This document shows, in pieces, positions 42,850 through 52,463 of a stretch of DNA of 64,000 bases. Under the pieces are notes generated by a model. That model saw only the letters and a list, made by a program, of their open reading frames with translations, was not told where the DNA came from and searched no databases. The stretch's first letter is position 1. Every line of letters begins with the position of its first letter. A program made the position numbers and the translations under genes. Source of the DNA: Kaistia sp. 32K (lineage in GTDB: Bacteria > Pseudomonadota > Alphaproteobacteria > Rhizobiales > Kaistiaceae); NCBI RefSeq assembly GCF_016629525.1, contig NZ_AP024269.1, positions 5,074,501 to 5,138,500 of the forward strand, given 5' to 3'.

Positions 42850-42864
42850 CGTCGCATGAGCACG

Positions 42865-42892
42865 GAGGCGGGCGGTAACGCCGGCCCGCCTC
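42865..42892. other. Hairpin between transketolase and dehydrogenase genes
   Basis: GAGGCGGGC / GCCCGCCTC with a 10-base loop. No T-run follows. It may act as a processing or partial termination point inside the operon. Confidence 0.45.
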
Positions 42893-42938
42893 CCGGCGCC
42901 GCTGACCTTCGCGGCGAAGATACAGCTCTTTGAGACAG

Positions 42939-44084
42939 GTGAAGCAATTGGATCCGCTCGGGGTATTTGATGCTGGAATGATCGTGTTCGGCGCGCCGGG
43001 CCGCTATGTGCAGGGCCAGGGCGTTGCGGATCGATTGGGGAGTTTCGCCGCGCAGATCGGCACTTCGGCCGTGCTGGTGGCGGATGCCCTCGTTTTGCCG
43101 CTGATCGGCGAGCGGCTTCGCGCAAGCTGCGACGCCGCCGGCGTGTCGCTCCTCGTCGTGCCCTTCGCGGGCAAGCTCGGGCCGGGGACGGCGGCAGAGC
43201 TCGACGCCGCGCTGGGGCCGGCAACGCCTGAGATCGTTGTCGCGGCCGGCGGCGGCCGGGCGATCGACGCGGGCAAGGCGCTGGCGGATCGACGCGGGCT
43301 GCGGCTGATCACCCTGCCGACGGTGGCGTCGAACGACGCGTCAACCAGTAAGAACTACGTGCTCTATGATGATGAAGGGAACCTCGTGGAGGTGCGGCAT
43401 CTGTCGCGCAATCCCGATTTCGTCATCGTCGATACCCTGCTTCTGGCCGGCGCGCCAAAGGCGATGTTCGCGGCGGGGCTGGGGGATGCGCTGTCCAAGC
43501 TCGCCGAGGCGGAGGCATGCGCGGCCGGGCGGGGCCTGACGATGTTCCTGTCGCGTCCGCCCCGCATCGCGGTCGCCATCGCCGCTGAATGCCATCGCGT
43601 GCTGGTCGCGCATGGCGCGGCCGCTTGGGAGGCGGCGGGCACCGGCGTCCCGACGCCCGACTTCGAGGCAGCGGTCGAGGCTGCCATCCTGATGGCGGGG
43701 TTGGGCTTCGAGAATGGCGGCCTGTCGGTGCCGCATGCGCTGACGCGCGGGCTGCCGCTTCTGCCCGGAGGCGCGGCGCAGCACGGTTTTCAGGTCGCCT
43801 ACGGGCTGGTGGTTCACTACCGCCTGATGGGGCGGTCGCTGCCCCAGGATTTGGCGAGACTCTATGCCCAAGTCGGCCTGCCAGGCAGCCTGAGGGCGCT
43901 GACCGGCCGCCCCGTCACCAGAGCCCAGATGGCGCCTGTCGTGCTGACCTCCATGCCGGTGCGGCACATGCTGAATTTCCCCCGCCCCCTCGATTTGGGG
44001 CAGGTGCTGGACGCCATGATCGAAATCGAAGCAGAAGCCGACGCCGCCCGGCGGGTCGATGGAGGAGAGACAAATGCTGAATGA
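42939..44084 (+). CDS. Glycerol-dehydrogenase-like, metal-dependent alcohol dehydrogenase
   Basis: 381 residues from GTG 42939; TTG at 42930 is the alternative and no strong ribosome site decides. Seen: the NAD motif VAAGGGRAIDAGKALAD, PTVASNDASTS, and metal ligands Asp in GLGDALSKLAEAEA, His in GGLSVPHAL and His in GGAAQHGFQVAYG. This matches the GldA/glycerol-1-phosphate dehydrogenase fold. In the cluster it may oxidise a polyol or reduce a short ketose or hydroxyaldehyde made by the transketolase (inference). It overlaps the next SDR gene by 11 bases. Confidence 0.88.
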   Translation: MKQLDPLGVFDAGMIVFGAPGRYVQGQGVADRLGSFAAQIGTSAVLVADALVLPLIGERLRASCDAAGVSLLVVPFAGKLGPGTAAELDAALGPATPEIVVAAGGGRAIDAGKALADRRGLRLITLPTVASNDASTSKNYVLYDDEGNLVEVRHLSRNPDFVIVDTLLLAGAPKAMFAAGLGDALSKLAEAEACAAGRGLTMFLSRPPRIAVAIAAECHRVLVAHGAAAWEAAGTGVPTPDFEAAVEAAILMAGLGFENGGLSVPHALTRGLPLLPGGAAQHGFQVAYGLVVHYRLMGRSLPQDLARLYAQVGLPGSLRALTGRPVTRAQMAPVVLTSMPVRHMLNFPRPLDLGQVLDAMIEIEAEADAARRVDGGETNAE

Positions 44085-44772
44085 GCAGCCGCTCGCAGTG
44101 ATCACCGGAGGGGGCACCGGCATCGGCCGCGCCGTTGCGGAACTGCTGCTGGAATCTGGCTGGCGAGTATTCGCGCTCGGGCTGGACCGCGACGAGGATC
44201 TGCCTGAGGCCGTAGCTTTCGCCAGGGTCGACGTGACCGATACCGCCGCGTGTGTCGCCGCCCTTCCGAAGGGGCCCGTCTCGGGACTGGTGAACTGCGC
44301 CGGAATGCTCCGCCACCAGCAGGAGTGGGAGACCGCTCCGTTCGAGCAGGTGATGCGCGTGAACGTCACCGCGGGGTTTGCGCTGGCCAATGCTCTGCTC
44401 GAACAACTCGAGGCGGCGCGGGGCTCGGTCGTCAACGTCGCCTCGATGTGGGCGATCTTCGGTTCGCCCGCCGCCCCCGCCTATACGGCGAGCAAGGGCG
44501 CCGTCATGTCGGTCACCCGTTCCCAGGCGGTGGCCTGGGCGCCGCGCGGGGTTCGCGTCAACTCGATCGCGCCGGGATGGGTGGAGACCCGGATCTCGGA
44601 AAAGGCGCGGACGGACGCCGAGCGCGCCTCCCGCATCGGCGCGCGCATACCGATGGGGCGCTGGGCGAAGCCCGCCGAGATCGCGACGGTCGTGCGCTTC
44701 CTGCTGTCGGCGGACGCGGGCTATGTCACCGGGGCCATGATCCCGATCGATGGCGGCTACTCCGTCTGCTGA
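44074..44772 (+). CDS. Classical SDR-family dehydrogenase
   Basis: 232 residues from ATG 44074, preceded by GGAGGAGAG; an ATG at 44059 lacks such a site. Motifs: TGGGTGIG, NCAGMLRHQ, serine in NVASMWAIFG, catalytic YTASKGAV, and VTGAMIPIDGGYSVC at the end. Probably a sugar or polyol dehydrogenase whose lactone product could feed the SMP-30 lactonase. Co-translated with the glycerol-dehydrogenase-like gene. Confidence 0.9.
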   Translation: MLNEQPLAVITGGGTGIGRAVAELLLESGWRVFALGLDRDEDLPEAVAFARVDVTDTAACVAALPKGPVSGLVNCAGMLRHQQEWETAPFEQVMRVNVTAGFALANALLEQLEAARGSVVNVASMWAIFGSPAAPAYTASKGAVMSVTRSQAVAWAPRGVRVNSIAPGWVETRISEKARTDAERASRIGARIPMGRWAKPAEIATVVRFLLSADAGYVTGAMIPIDGGYSVC

Positions 44773-45001
44773 GGCGAAGAACGAACTGGATGACGGGGCA
44801 TGAAGGGCCCCGCCGTCCCGGCTCTGGTTCGAGGGGAAAAGGCCGGATCCGGACGCCCCGCGAAGCCGTTTCCCACCAGTCGATGAGCCAGGCCGGCCGT
44901 TCGCCGCCACCTTATTCCGAAGATGACATGAAGCAGACCTCCGACCGGCTGCGCGAGGGCACGGCCGTGCGTCAGACGGTTCCCTTTTGAAGGACATTCC
45001 C

Positions 45002-46480
45002 ATGGCCGACCCGCATTTTCTCGCGACGCTCAAGGACAAGACGCTGTTCCGCGAGGCCAACTACATCGACGGCGAATGGATCGGGACGGACCCCGGGAAC
45101 GGCATCGCCGTAGTCAATCCGTCGACCGGCGCCGTTCTCGGCCATGTGCCCTCCTTCGGTGCCGTCGAGACGGCGCGCGCGATCGCCGCCGCCAGGAGGG
45201 CGCAACCCGGATGGCGCGAGCGGACGGCCAAGCAGCGGGCTGCCACGCTACGCCGGCTGTTCGAGCTGATGATGGAGAACCTGGAAGATCTCGCCCGCAT
45301 CATGACGGCCGAACAGGGCAAGCCGATCGCTGAAAGCAGGGCCGAGATCGCCTATGCGGCGAGCTTCATCGAATGGTTCGCGGAAGAGGGCAAGCGCGTC
45401 TATGGCGACACCATCCCGCAGCATCTTCCCGGTCGCCGCCTGATCGTCCAGAAGGAGCCGATCGGCGTCTTCGCGGCGATCACGCCCTGGAATTTTCCCG
45501 CCGCGATGATCACGCGCAAGGCGGGACCAGGCTGGGCGGCGGGTTGCACGGGAATTCTGCGGCCGGCGAGCCAGACGCCGTTTTCGGCCATTGCGATCGT
45601 CGTACTGGCCGAGCGCGCCGGACTGCCGGCGGGCGTTTGCAACCTCGTCACGGGGCCGGGGAGCGAGATCGGGCACGAACTGACGAGCAATCCGGATGTC
45701 CGCAAGCTGAGCTTTACCGGCTCGACCGAGGTCGGCGCGGTGTTGCTCGCCCAATGCGCCCCGACCATCAAGAAGACGAGCATGGAGCTCGGGGGCAACG
45801 CGCCCTTCATCGTGTTTGACGACGCCGATCTCGACGCCGCCGTGGAAGGCGCACTCGCCTCCAAATATCGCAATGCCGGCCAGACCTGCGTATGCGCCAA
45901 CCGTCTGCTCGTGCAGGACGGTGTCTATGACGCCTTCGCGGCCAAGCTCAAGGCCACCGTCGAGGCGATGAAGGTCGGCGATGGCCTGGAAGCCGACGTG
46001 GTGATCGGCCCGCTGATCGACGAGGCGGCGGTCACGAAGGTCGAGGAGCACATCGCCGACGCGTTGGAGCATGGCGCTTCGATCCTCACCGGAGGATCGC
46101 GCCATTCGCGTGGTGGCAACTTCTTCATGCCGACCATCCTCGCGGACGTGCCGCGCGAGGCGAAGATCTTCCGGGAGGAGACCTTTGGCCCTGTTGCGCC
46201 GCTCTTTCGCTTCCGGACGGAAGCCGAGGCGATCGAGATGGCGAATGATACCGAGTTCGGCCTCGCATCGTATTTCTACAGCCGCGACGTGGGGCGGATC
46301 CTGCGCGTCGCCGAGAAGCTCGAATATGGCATTGTCGGCATCAACGAGGGTCTGATCTCCACCGAAGTGGCTCCGTTCGGCGGGATGAAGTCTTCAGGCC
46401 TTGGCAGGGAGGGATCGAAGTATGGCATCGAGGACTATATGGAGATCAAATATCTGTGCCTCGGCGGCCTTGATGGCTGA
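45002..46480 (+). CDS. Aldehyde dehydrogenase, succinate-semialdehyde-dehydrogenase-like
   Basis: 492 residues from ATG 45002 with AAGGA upstream. Active site: PWNFP (Asn), MELGGNAPFIVFDDADLD (Glu), AGQTCVCANR (Cys) and EETFGPVAPLF. Overall pattern, including FGGMKSSGLGREGSKYGIEDYMEIKYLC, is that of SSADH/glutarate-semialdehyde dehydrogenases. The usual lysine in the KPAxxTP cofactor loop is arginine (ILRPASQTP), which may affect NAD(P) preference. Likely oxidises an aldehyde end product of the pathway. Last gene of the cluster. Confidence 0.92.
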   Translation: MADPHFLATLKDKTLFREANYIDGEWIGTDPGNGIAVVNPSTGAVLGHVPSFGAVETARAIAAARRAQPGWRERTAKQRAATLRRLFELMMENLEDLARIMTAEQGKPIAESRAEIAYAASFIEWFAEEGKRVYGDTIPQHLPGRRLIVQKEPIGVFAAITPWNFPAAMITRKAGPGWAAGCTGILRPASQTPFSAIAIVVLAERAGLPAGVCNLVTGPGSEIGHELTSNPDVRKLSFTGSTEVGAVLLAQCAPTIKKTSMELGGNAPFIVFDDADLDAAVEGALASKYRNAGQTCVCANRLLVQDGVYDAFAAKLKATVEAMKVGDGLEADVVIGPLIDEAAVTKVEEHIADALEHGASILTGGSRHSRGGNFFMPTILADVPREAKIFREETFGPVAPLFRFRTEAEAIEMANDTEFGLASYFYSRDVGRILRVAEKLEYGIVGINEGLISTEVAPFGGMKSSGLGREGSKYGIEDYMEIKYLCLGGLDG

Positions 46481-46681
46481 ACCTTCCGAAGCTCGCTCGC
46501 TGCTTCATCCTTTCGGGTGAACAAGGGCGGAGGCTGGGCCGTGCATATACCCAGCGGTTGCGACCGCACGAGAAAGTACAGTCGCCGGTCATTGGGATAC
46601 AACGGGCAGCAGATGCGGCACGCTGTTCCGTCTGCACGAAGTGAAGCGGCCAGCAGAGAAGTCCCCACTGGCCGTTGGGGG

Positions 46682-47935
46682 TTAAAGCAGACTGGCCGTG
46701 CGGGCAACGAGCGGCACGTAGTCGTTGAGATCCTCGTCCGCGATATGGATGGTGCGGCCTTCTTCGGCGGATTTGTAGAGGGCCATCAGGAACTCTACGA
46801 CGGCTACGCCATCGTGGAAGGTCTCGAGCGGCGCTTCGCCCTTGCGGAAGGCTTCGACCATGTGGCGGTTTTCGTCGGTGTAGCCATAGACGCCCGCCTC
46901 GTCTTCGAGAACGGGCATAAGCCCCTGCTCGGCGTTCTGCTTTTCGACCAGATCTTCGCCGACTTCGCCGGTGACGGCGCGCGACATGAAGACTTTCAGC
47001 CCGGTCGACAGAGACGAGAATTCCATCGCATATTCCGGGCCGAGAACCTCGAGCTCGATGCGCAGGCCGGGACCGACATAGGCCCATGAGGTGGTCGCCT
47101 CGACCACGACTTCGTTGCCTTCGGCATCTTCAAAGGTCAGCATGCCGCGCGCGAAATCTTCCGACGGACGCCGGGTGTAGTCGACATCCTTGCCCATGCG
47201 GGCGCTTAGGTCCTGCGCGTAGTTCTTGCGAGCCCATTTGAGCGTTGCCACGGAGCCGGTAGCGCTCTTGAACGTGAGGCTGTCGCGGCTGGCGCCCGGG
47301 GCGGTCAAGAGATAGCGGCCGACTTCGACGGAGTGGCACATCATGTCGAGCAGCACGCCGCCGCCCTGCTGATGACCCTGCCAGAACCATGGCTCGTGCG
47401 GGCCCGTATGCTCTTCCGCGGCGCGGGCGATGTAGGGGCGGCCCGTGGATGGTGCGGCGCGACGCCAGATGATGTCCTTGCCGCGTGTGACGGCAGTGGA
47501 GAACAGCTGGTTTTCGAGGTAGCCATGGTTGAGCTTGGCGCCCTCCACCAGCGACAGCATTTCGCGCGCTTCGCGCAGGGTGCGAGCGAGGGGCTTTTCG
47601 CAGGCTATGGCGAAGATCTTGGAGCGGCCTTCGCGCACGGCGGCGGCGATGGCCCGCATGGTGTCGAGGCGGGTATGGTTCGGCGACAACACCCAGACGG
47701 CATCGAGGTTGTCGGCGGCGAGCAGCGCGTCGAGGCTGTCATAGGCCGTGCAATCGCCCAGGTCGAGATTGCCGACTTCATCGGCAAATGCCTGGCGCTT
47801 GGCCGGCGTCGGCGAATAGACGCCCGTCACTTCGACATTGCGTACGCCGAGCAGGGATTTGAGATGGAAATGGGCGATAAAACCGGAGCCGACAAAGCCA
47901 ATCCGCAGGGTCTTGCGCGGGAAAGTATTGCTCAT
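46682..47935 (-). CDS. Gfo/Idh/MocA family oxidoreductase
   Basis: A 417-residue sugar or inositol dehydrogenase-type enzyme. The N-terminal motif is RIGFVGSGFIAHFHLKSL; the family CEKPLA motif and the DMMCHSVEVGRYLL histidine region are present. Length is slightly above the usual 330-390. It is the last gene of a LacI-controlled operon with a ribose-type ABC transporter, so it probably performs the first oxidation of the imported sugar or cyclitol. Confidence 0.92.
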   Translation of the reverse strand: MSNTFPRKTLRIGFVGSGFIAHFHLKSLLGVRNVEVTGVYSPTPAKRQAFADEVGNLDLGDCTAYDSLDALLAADNLDAVWVLSPNHTRLDTMRAIAAAVREGRSKIFAIACEKPLARTLREAREMLSLVEGAKLNHGYLENQLFSTAVTRGKDIIWRRAAPSTGRPYIARAAEEHTGPHEPWFWQGHQQGGGVLLDMMCHSVEVGRYLLTAPGASRDSLTFKSATGSVATLKWARKNYAQDLSARMGKDVDYTRRPSEDFARGMLTFEDAEGNEVVVEATTSWAYVGPGLRIELEVLGPEYAMEFSSLSTGLKVFMSRAVTGEVGEDLVEKQNAEQGLMPVLEDEAGVYGYTDENRHMVEAFRKGEAPLETFHDGVAVVEFLMALYKSAEEGRTIHIADEDLNDYVPLVARTASLL

Positions 47936-47939
47936 TTTT

Positions 47940-48944
47940 CTAAGCCTTCTTGATATTTACAGAAGCGGTGCTGGACCGGATGACGAGCTCCACATCAGCC
48001 TCGTGGACGCGACTGGTGAGTTCTTTGCCCGCAAGCAGATCGACCATCATCTGCATGGCGCGACGGCCAACCTCGAGCCGGGGCTGGCGCACCGAGGTGA
48101 GCGGGGGATCCGATGAGAGGGCGAAATCGACGTCGTCGAAACCGATGACCGATACGTCTGCCGGAACGTTCAGGCCGAGCGCCCGCAGTTCATTGACCGC
48201 CCCGACCGCCATTTCGTCGTTCGTGCAAAAAATCGCCGTGTAGTCGACCTCGCGGTCATGCAGGTGCCGGACCGCGGCGCGACCGGAAGCGAGGTGGAAG
48301 TCCCCCTCGAGCGTGAGGTTGGGGTCGGGGGCTATGCCGGCGGCGGCAAGCGCATCCACGTAACCCTGGTGTCGGTCAGTCGACATCATCAGACGCGACG
48401 GACCGCCGACATAGGCGATGCGGCGATGCCCGAGCGACAGCAAATGCTCGACCGCGATCCGGGCGCCCTTGCGGTTGTCGACGGACACGGCCGGGAAATT
48501 GTAGTCGGGCAGCATTTCCAGCGCGACGACGGTCGTGGGCATGTTCGCATCGGTCAAGCCGGCGGGCAGCCAGCCCATCATCAGGATCAGTCCGTCCGCC
48601 TGGCGATTGCGCACCATGTCGACATAGCGCAGCACGCGAGCATCATCGCCGCGCGCGTCGCCCATCAGCACACGATAGCCATTGGCAAAGGCCAGTTCCT
48701 CGATGCCGCGATAGATCTCGAGATAGAACGGGTTGGTGATGTCGCGAACCAGCAGCACCACGTTCTTGGTCGATCGCTGGCGAAACGACACGGCCTGCTG
48801 ATTGGGCACGAAACCCACCGCCCGAACGGCTTCCAGCACGAGGTCGCGCGTTTCTTTCCGCACCTGGTCTGGGTGCGCGAGTGTTCGAGAGACCGTGGCG
48901 ATGGAGACGCCGGCGATCTCTGCGACCTTGCGAATTGTTGTCAT
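47940..48944 (-). CDS. LacI-family transcriptional repressor
   Basis: A 334-residue repressor. HTH and hinge: TIRKVAEIAGVSIATVSRTLAHPDQVRKETRDLVLEAVRAVGFVPNQQA. The periplasmic-binding-protein-like effector domain follows (KNVVLLVRDITNPFYLEIYRGIEELAFANGYRVLMGDARGD). It is inside the operon it probably controls, between permease and dehydrogenase genes. The perfect palindrome TGTAACCGGTTACA upstream of the first gene is its expected operator. Confidence 0.94.
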   Translation of the reverse strand: MTTIRKVAEIAGVSIATVSRTLAHPDQVRKETRDLVLEAVRAVGFVPNQQAVSFRQRSTKNVVLLVRDITNPFYLEIYRGIEELAFANGYRVLMGDARGDDARVLRYVDMVRNRQADGLILMMGWLPAGLTDANMPTTVVALEMLPDYNFPAVSVDNRKGARIAVEHLLSLGHRRIAYVGGPSRLMMSTDRHQGYVDALAAAGIAPDPNLTLEGDFHLASGRAAVRHLHDREVDYTAIFCTNDEMAVGAVNELRALGLNVPADVSVIGFDDVDFALSSDPPLTSVRQPRLEVGRRAMQMMVDLLAGKELTSRVHEADVELVIRSSTASVNIKKA

Positions 48945-48950
48945 GGCGGA

Positions 48951-49907
48951 TCAGACGCGCAGTTGTTTGGTGCGACCGTAGAGCAGCATCAGTAGCAGCA
49001 GGACGCCACCGAAGATCAGTTGTCGACCCCAGAACTCCATCTGGAGCGTGATGAGAACGCTCTGCAACAGGGTAAGGGCGATGGCGCCGAGCATCACGCC
49101 GAAATAATTGCCCGAACCACCGGCGAGCGAAATACCGCCGATCACCACCGCGATCACCGACGGCAACACGTACTGGTCGCCCACCGAGACGAAACTGTTG
49201 CCGGTGTAGCCGATCACCACGACGCCGGTGATGCCGGCGATGAGGCCCGAAAGGCCATAGAGCAGCGTCCGGATCAGGCGGACCGGAAGTCCGGTCAGTT
49301 CAGCGGCGCGCTCATTCGAGCCCATGGCGTAGATCGCATAGCCGAGCTGGGTGCGGCGCAGCAGGAACCACATGGCGATGCCAACCAACACCCAGAGCCA
49401 TAGAATGCCAGGGATGCCGAGTAGCAGCGGCCGATTGACGAAATTCATCAACGACGGCGCGGCGTTGCCCGAAGGAATGCCGCGCGAGAGCACGATGAGG
49501 CCGCCCTGCACAACACCGGTCATGCCCAGCGTCATCACGAGGGGCGGAATGCGCAGGAAGGTCACGCCGAGGCCGTTGACGAGCCCGACGATGAAGGTGG
49601 CGGTGCCTGCGACGAGAATGGCGGGGAGAATGCCGCCATCGCTTCCGGACATGACATTGCCGGCCAGCACCGCGCCAAGCGAGATCATGGCGCCCACCGA
49701 AAGATCAATGCCTTCGCGGCCGCCGATGACGACAAGGCTCTGGCCCGCCGCCACGATGCCAAGGAAGGCGGAGACGGTGAGCAAGCGGACGATCTGGTCC
49801 CCTCTGGCGAAGCCGGGCGAAAGCGTTTCGCCGACGGCCAGAAGCGCGAGGATCGAGAGGGTCGCCAGGATCAGTGGGTTGGTCAAAAGGAGTCTTGCGC
49901 GGTTCAT
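48951..49907 (-). CDS. ABC transporter permease, ribose type
   Basis: A 318-residue RbsC-like permease. Signature AAGQSLVVIGGREGIDLSVGAMISLGAVLAG, RIPPLVMTLGMTGVVQGGLIVLSRG, and VIAVVIGGISLAGGSGNYFGVMLGAIALTLL. AAAGGAG precedes the ATG. Eleven bases after the other permease gene; six before the LacI gene. Confidence 0.92.
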   Translation of the reverse strand: MNRARLLLTNPLILATLSILALLAVGETLSPGFARGDQIVRLLTVSAFLGIVAAGQSLVVIGGREGIDLSVGAMISLGAVLAGNVMSGSDGGILPAILVAGTATFIVGLVNGLGVTFLRIPPLVMTLGMTGVVQGGLIVLSRGIPSGNAAPSLMNFVNRPLLLGIPGILWLWVLVGIAMWFLLRRTQLGYAIYAMGSNERAAELTGLPVRLIRTLLYGLSGLIAGITGVVVIGYTGNSFVSVGDQYVLPSVIAVVIGGISLAGGSGNYFGVMLGAIALTLLQSVLITLQMEFWGRQLIFGGVLLLLMLLYGRTKQLRV

Positions 49908-49918
49908 GCTGGGCTCCT

Positions 49919-50854
49919 TTAGCGACGGGAAACCAACACGCCACCCGCAAGCGCGAGCAGAATGATGAGGCCCTGGATGAGCGTCTGGTAGTCAAATGGC
50001 AGGCCGGCAAAGAAGATGACGTTGCCGATGATGCCGAGCACGAGAGCCCCCAGCACCGAGCCGAATGCGCTGCCCGAACCACCCGACAGTGCCGTTCCGC
50101 CCAGCACGACGGCCGAGATCGACGAAAGCGCCAGCATGCGGCCCATCAGCGGATCGCCGCTTGCTGTTTCGCCGGTCAGGCACAGCGAGGCGACGGCGGC
50201 GAACAGCCCGCACAGCACATAGGCCATGACGCGGATGCTCCCGACCTTGAGGCCGGTCTGGAATGCGGCGGTACGCTGCCCGCCAGCGGCCGACAGGTGC
50301 TTGAAGAAAGGGCGGCGGCTGATGATGGCGATAGCGATAAGGCTGCCGATGAAAACCCACAACACCGTCGGCAGGCCAAACACATAGCCACCATAGGTGC
50401 GCCAGTATTCAGCCGGAACCGGAAGGCCCGCGGTTGGCAGGACCAGCAATGCCAGGCCGCCGAAGATAATGCCGGTCGCAAAGGTGGTGACGATCGGCTG
50501 AAAGCGCAGGCCGGCAATCAGCAACCCATTGACGACGCCGCACAGCGCGCCGGTCACGAGTCCGGCGCCCATTCCAAGCAAGACGCCGGTCGCCCCACCG
50601 CCCACTGCGGCGATAACCGAAACGGCGACGACATTGACCAGCGCCACGATGGACCCGACGGACAGGTCGATGTCACCGCCAAGTACGACATAGGTCTGGC
50701 CGATCGCGACCAGCACGATGGGCAGGAACACCGTCAGATTGGACTTCAGCACATTTGGCGTAACCAGATTGGGCTGCAGAATCCAGTTCACCGCGAACAG
50801 CGCGATGAGGGCGGCGAGCGTGACGAGCCAGAGGCGATTGCGGAGGAGTGTCAT
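49919..50854 (-). CDS. ABC transporter permease, ribose type (second)
   Basis: 311 residues from ATG 50854, which overlaps the ATPase stop as ATGA. Signature IGQTYVVLGGDIDLSVGSIVALVNVVAVSVIAAVGG, LRFQPIVTTFATGIIFGGLALLVLP and ISAVVLGGTALSGGSGSAFGSVLGALVLGIIGNVIFF. About ten helices. Partner of the permease at 48951-49907. Confidence 0.93.
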   Translation of the reverse strand: MTLLRNRLWLVTLAALIALFAVNWILQPNLVTPNVLKSNLTVFLPIVLVAIGQTYVVLGGDIDLSVGSIVALVNVVAVSVIAAVGGGATGVLLGMGAGLVTGALCGVVNGLLIAGLRFQPIVTTFATGIIFGGLALLVLPTAGLPVPAEYWRTYGGYVFGLPTVLWVFIGSLIAIAIISRRPFFKHLSAAGGQRTAAFQTGLKVGSIRVMAYVLCGLFAAVASLCLTGETASGDPLMGRMLALSSISAVVLGGTALSGGSGSAFGSVLGALVLGIIGNVIFFAGLPFDYQTLIQGLIILLALAGGVLVSRR

Positions 50855-52350
50855 GCCGCTTTCCCATAAGCCGCGTTGGTCAGGTGGAAGGCCGTTAGGG
50901 TGTCCCCAGTCAGCTCGGCCGTTATGGCGCCGCTGTTGAAGACCAGAATGCGGTCGCAAAGGCTCAGCAATTCATTGTCTTCGGATGCATAGAAAATGAC
51001 GCTCGCGCCCTGATCGGCGAGGCCGCGCGCCAGCGCGAAAAAATCAGCCTTCGCGGCCAGATCGATGCCCTTGGTCGGATCATCGAACAGCAACACCTGG
51101 GAATGGGTCGCCAGCCAGCGCGAGATGAAAATCTTCTGCTGATTGCCGCCTGACAGCGACCCGATCGGCGCTTCGAGCCCCGCATACTTCGTGTTCAGCG
51201 CGGCGGCCGCCTCCGTGAAGCGCTGCTTGAGTTGGCTTGGCCAGACCAGACGGCGGCGCTCTTTCACCAGGCTTGCCGCGGCGATGTTCTCAAAGATCGA
51301 ACGGCCATGGAAAGCTGCGTCGCGGCCACGATCGCCCGACACGTAGGCGAGGCCCGCGCGGATCGCATCGGCCGGCTTGCGCAGCGTGAGCGACTTGCCG
51401 TCAAGCACGACGCTGCCGCCCTTGAGAGGATCCGCGCCGAAAAGGCCCCGCAGCACGGCTGACTGTCCTTGGCCCTGCAACCCGCCCAGACCGAGGATTT
51501 CGCCGGGGCGCACATCGAATGTCACGTCATCCAGCCCGCGACTGGACATGTGGCTCACCACAAGCCGCGGCTTGGCCGCCACAGCGGATGTCTTTGCGAA
51601 ACGCTCGGGCACGGCAAGCGCGCCGACCATGGCATGCACCACGGTTTCGCGGTCCGTTTCGGCGGTGGTGAGGGTGGTCACGGTCGCGCCGTTGCGCATC
51701 ACGGTGATGCGGTCGCAGACGGCGAAAATCTCGTCCATGCGGTGCGAAATGAAAATGCTCGACACGCCATCGCCCTTGAGGCCCCTGACGAGGTCGAAGA
51801 AGACGCTGACCTGGCGGCGATCCAGCGCCGCCGTGGATTCGTCAAAGATGATCAGCTTTGGTTTGCGCGCCAGAACCTTCAGAATTTCGACGAGCTGGCG
51901 CTGATCCGGGGACAGGGCGGATACAGGTGCATCGGCCGAAAAGCCCTTGCCCGCGACACCCGCAAAACGCCGCAGCAGTGCGTCGGCATCATCGCGGAGC
52001 TGCTTGGCGTCCAGAAAGCCGGCGCCGTTCCTGGGCTCATGCCCAAGGAAAATATTGTCCGCCACCGTCAGCTGCGGCACCAGCGAAAGCTCCTGATAGA
52101 ACAAGGCGATACCGAGAGCTTCTGCATCACGAGGGCTTTTGGGCGCAATGTCCTGACCATTGAAGCGCAATACGCCGGAATTGGCCGCGACCGTGCCGGC
52201 AATAACCTTGGACAGGGTGGACTTGCCGCAACCATTGGCCCCCAGCAGCGCGTGGATTTCACCGCGCTCGACGGTCAGGCTGCCATCGGACAAGGCGGTG
52301 ACCGCGCCGAAACGCTTGACGATGTTTCGAGCTTCAAGAACGGGGCTCAT
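50851..52350 (-). CDS. ABC transporter ATPase, ribose type with two nucleotide domains
   Basis: A 499-residue RbsA-like ATPase. Domain one: Walker A GANGCGKST, FYQELSLVPQLTVADNIFLG, ALSPDQRQLVEILKVLARKP, Walker B IIFDESTAALD. Domain two: GLQGQGQSAV in place of Walker A, SLSGGNQQKIFISRWLATHSQ, LLFDDPTKGIDL. Walker B of the second domain has Asp-Asp rather than Glu, in line with the weak second site of the family. It follows the binding-protein gene after a 162-base gap holding a hairpin. Confidence 0.94.
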   Translation of the reverse strand: MSPVLEARNIVKRFGAVTALSDGSLTVERGEIHALLGANGCGKSTLSKVIAGTVAANSGVLRFNGQDIAPKSPRDAEALGIALFYQELSLVPQLTVADNIFLGHEPRNGAGFLDAKQLRDDADALLRRFAGVAGKGFSADAPVSALSPDQRQLVEILKVLARKPKLIIFDESTAALDRRQVSVFFDLVRGLKGDGVSSIFISHRMDEIFAVCDRITVMRNGATVTTLTTAETDRETVVHAMVGALAVPERFAKTSAVAAKPRLVVSHMSSRGLDDVTFDVRPGEILGLGGLQGQGQSAVLRGLFGADPLKGGSVVLDGKSLTLRKPADAIRAGLAYVSGDRGRDAAFHGRSIFENIAAASLVKERRRLVWPSQLKQRFTEAAAALNTKYAGLEAPIGSLSGGNQQKIFISRWLATHSQVLLFDDPTKGIDLAAKADFFALARGLADQGASVIFYASEDNELLSLCDRILVFNSGAITAELTGDTLTAFHLTNAAYGKAA

Positions 52351-52463
52351 GGGTGGATCCGCGTTGATGTCAGGGAAAGCGTCGCGCCGAAAGCGCGCTC
52401 GGTTGGGCGAAGGTGTCGCCCAACGGCACCGCGGTAGGTCTGGCGGCTACCGCGCCGCCCGAG

